Source: a virus
DNA length: 57,037 bases
IMG/VR virus record: IMGVR_UViG_3300021062_000017
Span: 1 to 57,037 of that record
Strand: one strand, 5' to 3'
The translations under genes and the position numbers were made by a program. The notes beneath the pieces are model-generated. The model ran no database searches. It was not told the origin of the DNA and saw nothing but the letters and a program-made list of their open reading frames with translations. Every line of letters begins with the position of its first letter. Position 1 is the stretch's first letter. Below are positions 20,890-27,113 of the stretch, in pieces.

Positions 20890-22595
20890 ACACCGAAGGA
20901 CGCGCGAGGGATGGAAGCCGACAGGCCGAGACGCTTGCGGCTCGGGGCGAAGCCCGACAGCCCGGTGGCGAAGCCACGCGCCCAGAATCACCCGCCGGGG
21001 CACAGGAGGGGGTGCCGGCTGAGGTGCTGGATGCGCTTCGGGCCGCGCAGCCGGTGCTGGACGCCGTCTATCTCGCATTGAAGTCGGCGGACGGCATCCC
21101 GGCGTGGAGTTCCGGCACCCCAGTGTGGAGCCTCATCAACGCACGAAGCCTCGTGAATGCCGTCCTCGCCACCCACCCCACATCAGCACAGGAGGCGCCC
21201 GGCGCGGCGCGGCGGATCGCTGGCGCGGAGCCCGTCACCATGCCGGCCTACTGGCAGGTGCAGGTGATTGCGGACGGCGAGACGCTGCTTTCCATCGGCC
21301 ACGACTGGGTTTCGGGCGAGCGACCGCTTGAGCAGGCCGACGAGCGCACGATTCTCGGCGCAGCGCAGCACCTGCTGGCATTCATTGGGCACGGCCTGCC
21401 GGCGGGCAACTTCGATCCCGACGATGAAGCCGCGCCAGCACCCCAGGAGGCACCACAGGCCGAGACGCCGGCAGCGTGGCAGAGCCGGGTGAACCTGGGC
21501 GGCCGATGGACCGAATGGAAGGAGTGCGCACCGCTGGCCGACGATGAACCGCGCGAGCTTGTCAGCGACGGTCGCGTGGCCTATCAATTCCGCCCGCTGT
21601 ACGCCACCCCACAGGCTCCACAGGAGAGCGCAGGCCGGCACCTCCTTCCGGTCCAGCTTCCAGACGGCCGCATCGTCAAGATGCGCAAGTGCGATCTGAT
21701 CGGCACTGACCAGATGGCGTTCTGTGACTTCGATGCCCTGCCGCCGCAGAGGCCACAGGAGAGCGCAGGGGTAGTGCCGCTGACCGATGAGCAGCGACAG
21801 ACGCTGTTCAGGGTTCTGCGCGAGGCAGTGGAAATCGGCTGGATTCCTGCTGCCGAATACAGCGAATTGCGCGCCGCCCTCGCCGCTACTCGCGCAGAGC
21901 CGGCCGGATGGGATGTCCCGCACCTCCCTGGGACCACGGGTGATTCGCTGGAAGACGGCATGGCCGCACTGGCTCGCGCAGAGCCCGAGTTCACCGATAC
22001 CGCCCGGGCAGCGCTTCTGTGGGTTCTGTGGCACCACCAGGGCGGCAGCAGCAAGGTCGGCCAGCCGATCCGCTTCGCCCTGGGCATGGGTGCACACGAT
22101 CACCTGACCGAAGACCAGGTGGCCGAGGCAAAGCGGTGGGGCGAGCTTCAGGCTCGCGCAGAGCCCGCAGGCGGGCGAGATGAGCGCCGAGACTTCGAGG
22201 CGTGGGCCAGCGCTCGCCACCTCATTGGGCGCACCGGCTATTCGCCGTCAGGGAAGCTCGCGTGGGAAGTCTGGCAAGCCGCTCGCGCCACCCCTCCAGC
22301 ACCTGCACCTGAGCCGGCGCGGCTCCCGGAGCTTGGCGACGTGGTGGTCTTCGCCATCGACACCAGCAAGATCAATCACCTGATGCTGGCCGGGATGAAG
22401 GAATGTCTCGCCGCCGCGAAACGAGCCCGGTGGACCAACGTTGTGACCAGGAGGGATGGCGTCGAGCGGACCTGGGAGGCCGACTGGCTCAAGCACCTGC
22501 AGCGCGTGTCTCTCGAAGCGCTTCGGGAAGCGGCTGAGGCCGAAGTTCGACGCCTCGCCGCTGCCGCCCATCCCGCACCTGGTGGAGGACTATGA
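20886..22595 (+). CDS. Large mosaic early protein, Ea22-like
   Basis: A 569-residue protein made of short domains joined by Ala/Pro/Glu linkers. Modules in order: VLDALRAAQPVLDAVYLALKSADG, MPAYWQVQVIADGETLLSIG, AAWQSRVNLGGRWTEWKECAP with FRPLYATP, a hydrophilic KMRKCDLIG segment, VVPLTDEQRQTLFRVLREAV, FTDTARAALLWVLWHHQGG, RDFEAWASARHLIGRTGYS, and a C-terminal helix. Linkers repeat at DNA level: CTCGCGCAGAGCC near 21893, 21972 and 22153, and CACAGGAGAGCGCAGG near 21621 and 21761. These are likely points of module exchange. The function is unknown. Confidence 0.6.
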   Translation: MNTEGRARDGSRQAETLAARGEARQPGGEATRPESPAGAQEGVPAEVLDALRAAQPVLDAVYLALKSADGIPAWSSGTPVWSLINARSLVNAVLATHPTSAQEAPGAARRIAGAEPVTMPAYWQVQVIADGETLLSIGHDWVSGERPLEQADERTILGAAQHLLAFIGHGLPAGNFDPDDEAAPAPQEAPQAETPAAWQSRVNLGGRWTEWKECAPLADDEPRELVSDGRVAYQFRPLYATPQAPQESAGRHLLPVQLPDGRIVKMRKCDLIGTDQMAFCDFDALPPQRPQESAGVVPLTDEQRQTLFRVLREAVEIGWIPAAEYSELRAALAATRAEPAGWDVPHLPGTTGDSLEDGMAALARAEPEFTDTARAALLWVLWHHQGGSSKVGQPIRFALGMGAHDHLTEDQVAEAKRWGELQARAEPAGGRDERRDFEAWASARHLIGRTGYSPSGKLAWEVWQAARATPPAPAPEPARLPELGDVVVFAIDTSKINHLMLAGMKECLAAAKRARWTNVVTRRDGVERTWEADWLKHLQRVSLEALREAAEAEVRRLAAAAHPAPGGGL

Positions 22596-23062
22596 CGCGA
22601 GCCGATTTTCTGAGACAGCAGGCCATGGCGCGGCAGGAAATACAGGCCATCGCCAAGCCACGCGTCCGCGCGCGTGCAGCAGGCCTGCTATTCCTCTGGC
22701 ATGCCCCGCAGCTGCTCAATGTCGGCCAACACGTGCACCGTCTCGGCCTCATCACACGTCACATTGCCGCCGACGAAGATGGGCAGCGTTTCATCCTTCA
22801 ACACCTTCCCGTTCAGAGCAATCGTGTAGTGGTTTCCCTCGATCGTGATGTCGTACGTGCGGCGCTTCCCGGCCGACCGGGTGTGCTGGAACTGCTTCAT
22901 CGGGCACCTTCGAAGTGGCCCTCCAGTATGCGGGTGGAGCGTGATGACGGCGACGTAAAGGCGGCGATGTTGGTTGCCGGCTTGGGCGGGCTCACTCTCG
23001 GCATCAACATGGCGATCGGAGCGTGGCCCCCACTGGCCACTCGGCGCAGGGGGTCGCGATGA
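22592..23062 (+). CDS. Doubtful ORF spanning a reversed gene
   Basis: The ATG overlaps the stop of the mosaic gene and the stop overlaps the next ATG, as in a coupled operon. The first 28 residues (MTRADFLRQQAMARQEIQAI) and the last 44 (with hydrophobic AAMLVAGLGGLTLGINMAIGAW) look plausible. The middle is antisense to the minus-strand gene at 22688-22900 and has a shadow composition. Perhaps only the terminal pieces are coding, or the reversed gene was inserted into an older gene without breaking its frame. Confidence 0.35.
   Translation: MTRADFLRQQAMARQEIQAIAKPRVRARAAGLLFLWHAPQLLNVGQHVHRLGLITRHIAADEDGQRFILQHLPVQSNRVVVSLDRDVVRAALPGRPGVLELLHRAPSKWPSSMRVERDDGDVKAAMLVAGLGGLTLGINMAIGAWPPLATRRRGSR
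22688..22900 (-). CDS. Small protein reversed within the early operon
   Basis: A 70-residue protein (MKQFQHTRSAGKRRTYDITIEG, then ALNGKVLKDETLPIFVGGN and ETVHVLADIEQLRGMP) with balanced composition and alternating strands, unlike the antisense frame. AAGGT lies upstream of the ATG. It is the only minus-strand gene between 11169 and 25011. It could be an independently expressed lysogenic gene. No family is recognised. Confidence 0.5.
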   Translation of the reverse strand: MKQFQHTRSAGKRRTYDITIEGNHYTIALNGKVLKDETLPIFVGGNVTCDEAETVHVLADIEQLRGMPEE

Positions 23063-23640
23063 TGGCCGAACCCCTGTTCCTCGACGACGACGCTCTGCGA
23101 AAGCTCACCGGCTTCGCCCACAAGGGCAAGCAGGTCGCGCAGCTGCGCAAGATGGGCATCCCGTTCTGGGTCAACGGCCGCGGCCAGGCCGTGGTGGCCT
23201 CGAGCGCTGTCGTGCAGTGGCAGGCCAAGAAGGATGCGCACCGGGGAGCCGTCGAGGCGGAGGCATCAAGACTCATCGCAGCGCACGAGCGGTTCGCGGC
23301 GCACGAGGCCGCCAAGCGTGAGCGCGCCGCCCAGCGGCAGACTGAGCGCGCGCAACGGCGCGCCGAGACTCGGCCCGCGCTGGTTCGGCACCACACGGCG
23401 AAGCGCCGAGCCGCGAAGCTGCGCCGCACCCCGCCTTGGGCCGACATGGCCGCGATCGAGGCCTTCTATGCCGAGGCGCGCCGCCTCACCGTCGAGACCG
23501 GCGTCCCGCATCACGTCGACCATGACATCCCGCTGCAGAGCGAGCTCGTTTCCGGCTTGCACGTCCACAACAACCTGCAGATCCTGACCGGCAGCCAGAA
23601 CAGTCGGAAGAAGAACCGATTCGAGGTGTGCGATGGCTGA
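23059..23640 (+). CDS. DUF4224-like domain fused to HNH nuclease
   Basis: A 193-residue protein. Residues 1-55 have the DUF4224-like pattern FLDDDALRKLTGFAHKGKQVAQLRKMGI with PFWVNGRGQAVV. A long basic helix (about 75-125) links to a C-terminal HNH fold: HHVDHDIPLQSELVSGLHV, then HNNLQILTGSQNSRKKNRF. The His-His and Asn residues fit metal-dependent DNA cleavage. HNH proteins can assist packaging or act as homing nucleases. DUF4224 proteins are often found beside integrases, as here. The ATG at 23059 overlaps the upstream stop; a second ATG follows at once. Confidence 0.65.
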   Translation: MMAEPLFLDDDALRKLTGFAHKGKQVAQLRKMGIPFWVNGRGQAVVASSAVVQWQAKKDAHRGAVEAEASRLIAAHERFAAHEAAKRERAAQRQTERAQRRAETRPALVRHHTAKRRAAKLRRTPPWADMAAIEAFYAEARRLTVETGVPHHVDHDIPLQSELVSGLHVHNNLQILTGSQNSRKKNRFEVCDG

Positions 23641-24061
23641 GCGTCCACAACCGCGCCTCATCCGACACCGCGACGCGCCGGGCTACCTCGGCATGGACCG
23701 CAACCGTTTCGACGCCGAGGTGCGCCCCGGCTTGACCGAGATCCCGCTGGGCGAACGCGCTCTGGCCTTCGACCGCCTGGAACTGGACGCCTGGGCCGAG
23801 GCGTACATTGCCGCCCGTGGGCGCCCTGGTCGCACGAAGAAAGGAGGCATGGAAACATGCGAACCAGGACGAAAGGAATCCAGCTCACCGACGACGGCGA
23901 GCGGATCGTCGACAAGCTCTACCGCGGACAGCGGCTCTTTGAACGCCTCGGGCGAGTCTCCCAAGACGAGGCCGAAGCGTGGGTCCGCAAGCAGCAAGCC
24001 ATCATCGACACCCAGCGGCAGCAAGGCCTTCAACAAGGCGATGACCAGCTGTTTCGGGTAG
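23633..24061 (+). CDS. AlpA-like DNA-binding protein, candidate excisionase
   Basis: The first about 70 residues have an AlpA/MerR-type winged helix (IRHRDAPGYLGMDRNRFDAEV, then LTEIPLGERALAFDRLELDAW). Its ATG overlaps the HNH stop, and it precedes the integrase, the usual place of Xis. The frame stays open for 142 residues. The last 69 overlap the integrase gene in another frame and are a Ser/Pro/Lys-rich low-complexity tail. A nested xis-int overlap is known in lambda, but here it is unusually long, so the true end may matter. Confidence 0.55.
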   Translation: MAERPQPRLIRHRDAPGYLGMDRNRFDAEVRPGLTEIPLGERALAFDRLELDAWAEAYIAARGRPGRTKKGGMETCEPGRKESSSPTTASGSSTSSTADSGSLNASGESPKTRPKRGSASSKPSSTPSGSKAFNKAMTSCFG

Positions 24062-25011
24062 CGGCCGGGAAGTACCTGCTGGAACTGCAGCAGGCGACCG
24101 ACGTGCGCACCCTGGACACCATCAGCGGCCACGTGGCGCTGTTGAACGGCTGGGTCGGGCATCTGCCGCTGCGGCAGGTCTGCAACGACAGCTTCGCCAA
24201 GTTCAGGGCCGACCGGCTCGCGGGGCGCGATGCCAGCGGCAAGCCCGCGCGCAAGGTGAAGCCGGCGACGGTGAACCGGGCGCTCGAGGTGGCCCGCACG
24301 GTGATGAACCGGGCGGCGCGGGTCTGGCGGACCGATGACGGCAAGCCCTGGCTGGGCGCGCCGCCGCTGATCGAGATGCTGGATGAGCAGGCGACGAAAC
24401 GACCGCCGCGGCCGCTGAGCTGGGCCGAGCAGGCCGCGCTATTGAAGGCGCTGCCGGACCACCTTGGGAGCATGGTGCTGTTCGCCGTGAACACCGGTGC
24501 GCGCGACGAGAACGTGTGCGGGCTGCGGTGGGACTGGGAAGTGCCGGTGCCGGAGGTGGGCCGCAGTGTCTTCGTGGTGCCGGCGAAGGCGTTCAAGAGC
24601 AAGCGGGACCATGTGCTGATCCTGAACGATGTCGCCTGGCGCATCGTCGAGGCTCAGCGCGGCAGGCACGCCGAACACGTCTTCGTGTACCGACGCGAGC
24701 GGGTGAAGCACATCGAGAAGGAACCGGCGATGAAGTACCGCCGCATCGTCACGATGAACAACACCGGCTTCCAGGCGGCGCGCGAGGCGGCGGGCCTGCA
24801 GGTGCGTGTGCACGACCTCAGGCACACGTTCGCACAACGGCTCAGGGACGCAGGTGTTTCGGCAGAGGATCGTTCGCTGCTGATGGGGCATGCCGTCGAA
24901 GGCATGGCCCAGCACTACGCCTCGGCCACCGTCGCGCGGCTGATCGAGGTGGCGAACAAGGTGCAGGAGACGCGCGACCGGACCACGCTGCTGCGGGTGG
25001 TCAACGGATGA
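23857..25011 (+). CDS. int: Tyrosine-family integrase
   Basis: A 384-residue recombinase. The N-terminal 180 residues hold the arm-binding and SAM-like core-binding domains. The catalytic domain has Arg216 in NTGARDENV, His319-x-x-Arg322 in VHDLRHTFA, His345 in LLMGHAVEGM and the nucleophile Tyr354 in QHYASAT. AAGGAGG lies nine bases before the ATG. It ends 94 bases before the attP core, the typical arrangement. It should integrate the phage at a host tRNA-Arg gene. All catalytic residues are intact. Confidence 0.92.
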   Translation: MRTRTKGIQLTDDGERIVDKLYRGQRLFERLGRVSQDEAEAWVRKQQAIIDTQRQQGLQQGDDQLFRVAAGKYLLELQQATDVRTLDTISGHVALLNGWVGHLPLRQVCNDSFAKFRADRLAGRDASGKPARKVKPATVNRALEVARTVMNRAARVWRTDDGKPWLGAPPLIEMLDEQATKRPPRPLSWAEQAALLKALPDHLGSMVLFAVNTGARDENVCGLRWDWEVPVPEVGRSVFVVPAKAFKSKRDHVLILNDVAWRIVEAQRGRHAEHVFVYRRERVKHIEKEPAMKYRRIVTMNNTGFQAAREAAGLQVRVHDLRHTFAQRLRDAGVSAEDRSLLMGHAVEGMAQHYASATVARLIEVANKVQETRDRTTLLRVVNG

Positions 25012-25053
25012 AGCCCGGCGGGAAAGTCACGCTGCGGGTCACGCAGAAAGAGA

Positions 25054-25086
25054 AACGGGCTACGTGCTCTGAACACGTAACCCGTT
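25054..25086 (+). terminator. Hairpin after integrase
   Basis: AACGGG-C-TACGTG pairs with CACGTA-A-CCCGTT around a seven-base loop, with one C-A mismatch. There is no immediate T-run; TTTCTTGTTTTTC follows 6 bases later (25092-25104). It may end the integrase transcript or form part of the attachment region. Confidence 0.4.
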
Positions 25087-25105
25087 GATCCGTTTCTTGT
25101 TTTTC

Positions 25106-25150
25106 TGGCGCGGCTGGCAGGATTCGAACCCACGACCCCTTGGTTCGTAG
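25106..25150 (-). other. attP core: 3' part of a tRNA-Arg(ACG) gene
   Basis: On the minus strand this reads from the anticodon loop CTACGAA (anticodon ACG) through stem CCAAG, variable loop, T-arm GTGGG-TTCGAAT-CCTGC, acceptor strand CAGCCGC, G and CCA. The 5' half of a tRNA is absent: bases upstream of the loop do not pair with CCAAG. This is the expected form of a phage attachment site that restores the 3' end of the host tRNA gene on integration. It sits next to the integrase inside the genome, so the sequence is not an integrated prophage cut at att sites. Confidence 0.8.
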
Positions 25151-25247
25151 GCTGACGATCCTCCAGCAAATCAACAACTTAGGTCCGGGGCGCCCACCGT
25201 TTCGGCCATCGTAGCGCCTGGGAGCGTGAGCAGGACTCACGCAGAAG

Positions 25248-25592
25248 TCACGCACCCGGTTCCGGTAGAGAGATGGGTACGACGAACTTCAAGCGGCTTA
25301 CCGACTGATCGGTGTCCTTGATGCCGCCGCCACCGCCGATCTTCACCACCTTCAGGAACTCGATGCTCCCTTCGGCGTGGCCAGTCCCCTCCGAGGTGAC
25401 AGTAACGGCGACGTCGAACTGCACGTCCCGGATCAGCTGTCCGTTCACCGAGGTCATCAGCTTGTGCTCGCGCGCGGAGTGCGCGCCGCCGCTCTGCGAA
25501 GGGTTGACGAGATCCCCGTGCTTCCCCTGTGCGTCCTTGACGCCCTCGATGATGGAGATAAGGCTGTTGGAAATGAAGGTCTTGAGATCCAT
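25248..25592 (-). CDS. Trypco2-like domain protein next to attP
   Basis: A 114-residue protein starting MDLKTFISNSLISIIEGVKDAQ. The second half has the pattern IRDVQFDVAVTVTSEGTG, then SIEFLKVVKIGGGGGIKD and SRLKFVVPISLP. A helical head followed by a V-T strand, a Gly-rich turn and a final R-L-x-F-x-V-P strand fits the trypco2 domain, known from predicted biological-conflict systems that contain trypsin-like proteases. No protease gene is adjacent. It faces the integrase across attP, a common cargo position. The family assignment is by eye and the role unknown. Confidence 0.55.
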   Translation of the reverse strand: MDLKTFISNSLISIIEGVKDAQGKHGDLVNPSQSGGAHSAREHKLMTSVNGQLIRDVQFDVAVTVTSEGTGHAEGSIEFLKVVKIGGGGGIKDTDQSVSRLKFVVPISLPEPGA

Positions 25593-25720
25593 GGCCGGCG
25601 ATCCTACCCGCCGGAACCGCCCGGCCGGCCCTCCCGGCCGCTTGGCCTCCGCTCCCCACCCGGCCCACGTGGGCGGCCCAGGCGGGATCGGGCGGCGGCC
25701 TCGCGGCGTATCCTCGGCCA

Positions 25721-25921
25721 ATGGACCGCACCGAGTGGATCCTCCGATTCGTCGAAGAGTTGCAGCGCCTTCGGTCCCATCTGAAGCCCAAGTACGGAAG
25801 CTCGCGCATCGCGCATGCCCACGCAACCCAGGCCTATGCGACCGGGGAGCCAGACCCCGAGAAGGCCGCGCGAGCGGTGCACGCGCGCATGGGCACACCA
25901 CCTGCCAAGCGGGAGCCATGA
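25721..25921 (+). CDS. Small helical protein
   Basis: A 66-residue protein starting MDRTEWILRFVEELQRLRSHLKP, all helical, with AHAHATQAYATGEPDPEKAARAV in the second half. No Shine-Dalgarno is seen; a TATCCT element ends six bases before the ATG, so a near-leaderless transcript is possible. Its stop overlaps the next ATG. It starts a plus-strand trio between attP and the end of the late operon. Confidence 0.5.
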   Translation: MDRTEWILRFVEELQRLRSHLKPKYGSSRIAHAHATQAYATGEPDPEKAARAVHARMGTPPAKREP

Positions 25922-26163
25922 CGTGCCCCCTCTGCCGCCGATCGAAGGAGCCCGGCTGGCTCTGCGCGGATCACCCTGGCCTGCCCTGGGAGCACGACGG
26001 CTGCGGCGCCGAGGGCGCGCCCTGCGCATGCAACCCCAGCGGCCTGGTGCGCTGGCGCGAGGTCTACGCCGACGCCGGCACTGGCGCGCGTGAGACGACC
26101 GAGGCGATCCACCGCATGCTGGCCTCCGCACCACGGCGGCCGATGCGCCGGCTCAGCCGGTGA
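25918..26163 (+). CDS. Small Cys/His-rich protein
   Basis: An 81-residue protein with a zinc-finger-like N-terminal half: CPLCRRSKEPGWLCADHPG, then HDGCGAEGAPCACNPSG. Six or more Cys with two His could bind two metal ions. The ATG overlaps the upstream stop as ATGA. No family is recognised. Confidence 0.5.
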   Translation: MTCPLCRRSKEPGWLCADHPGLPWEHDGCGAEGAPCACNPSGLVRWREVYADAGTGARETTEAIHRMLASAPRRPMRRLSR

Positions 26164-26189
26164 GCGACTTGGCCTGATACCGTGGTGCG

Positions 26190-26726
26190 ATGGACTGGTA
26201 CCGGATCACCTGCTGGCGCTGCCGTTGCGACTTCCTGGACACCGACCCCAGCGGCCGCTGCTGCTCAGGCTGCGGCGCACCTCGCATCGGCATGCGGGGT
26301 GATGGTCAGTACGTGCGTCATGCCTCGGTGCTGGTCGGGCCGTTGCCTGAGCCTGTGCCGCCACCCCGGCTCGGCGCCCCCTCGGCTCAGCAGCCTCCAG
26401 CGCGGGACGAAGACGGGCTGTTGCGCATCTACCAGTGGCGCCTGCGCAGCGCGACCACAGGCAAGCTCTACACCACGAGGCACAAGCTCACGGAGGCGAC
26501 TGCACGGGCGATAGACCCTGATGCGGTGCCGGTTGGCGAGCCCGAAATCATCCGTGGCGCAGGCGGGACACGCAGTACCGGGGACCTGATTCGACCGATG
26601 CCAGAAGCCGACGCACCACCGCGCACGCACGTCGAAGACTCGCCGGGAGGGCCGCTGGCTGGCTGGCGCGACGGGTCGCGGCACCAGTGGAGCCGGGATC
26701 CGGGGCGCGGCCGGCGTTACCGGTGA
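26190..26726 (+). CDS. Protein with N-terminal zinc ribbon
   Basis: A 178-residue protein. The first 35 residues hold CWRCRC and CCSGCG, the two knuckles of a zinc ribbon. After a Pro-rich linker a second segment (LLRIYQWRLRSATTGKLYTTRHKLTEATA) looks like a small beta-alpha domain, and the C-terminal 60 residues are disordered and basic. It lies 26 bases after the previous stop. Role unknown. Confidence 0.5.
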   Translation: MDWYRITCWRCRCDFLDTDPSGRCCSGCGAPRIGMRGDGQYVRHASVLVGPLPEPVPPPRLGAPSAQQPPARDEDGLLRIYQWRLRSATTGKLYTTRHKLTEATARAIDPDAVPVGEPEIIRGAGGTRSTGDLIRPMPEADAPPRTHVEDSPGGPLAGWRDGSRHQWSRDPGRGRRYR

Positions 26727-26853
26727 CTCCCCCTTCGGAGGGATAGCGCCCGCCGCCGCCTGCCGGCACAGTGCACCCCGGCCGGCGCAGTCGCAGCTAC
26801 GGCGCGCGGGATGGGCTACGGGCCCGATCGCGCCGGCTCACCCGTCCCTACGA

Positions 26854-27051
26854 CTAGTCATATTTGCCCGGGGCGGCAACCTCATGAGGCTCGACCGCGG
26901 ACCGCGAATCCTTGCCCGTGACGAAATCGATGGCCGACACGAGCACGGCCGCCAGGCACGTCAAGGCGGAGGCGGCGACCGCGAAGACCAGCACAACCAG
27001 GAGCAAGACCCCGCCAATGCACTGGCCGCTCAACTCCACTGCACGCTTCAT
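26854..27051 (-). CDS. Small two-span or one-span membrane protein
   Basis: A 65-residue protein starting MKRAVELSGQCIGGV with a hydrophobic stretch LLLVVLVFAVAASALTCLAAVLVSAI, long enough for one extended or two short membrane helices, and a soluble tail with SAVEPHEVAAPGKYD. No Shine-Dalgarno is seen; TACAGT lies seven bases before the ATG on the coding strand. It follows the spike gene by 62 bases at the end of the late operon and may be separately expressed. Confidence 0.5.
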   Translation of the reverse strand: MKRAVELSGQCIGGVLLLVVLVFAVAASALTCLAAVLVSAIDFVTGKDSRSAVEPHEVAAPGKYD

Positions 27052-27113
27052 GGCGGTAACTGTAGGTTGCGAACTGTGACAGTGTACGGCCGATGCGGGC
27101 AGAACGTTGCGCA

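Noticed and set aside
26727-26755. TTCG-loop hairpin as a terminator after the plus-strand island
   Set aside because: The stem has a mismatch and no T-run follows; termination there is not supported.
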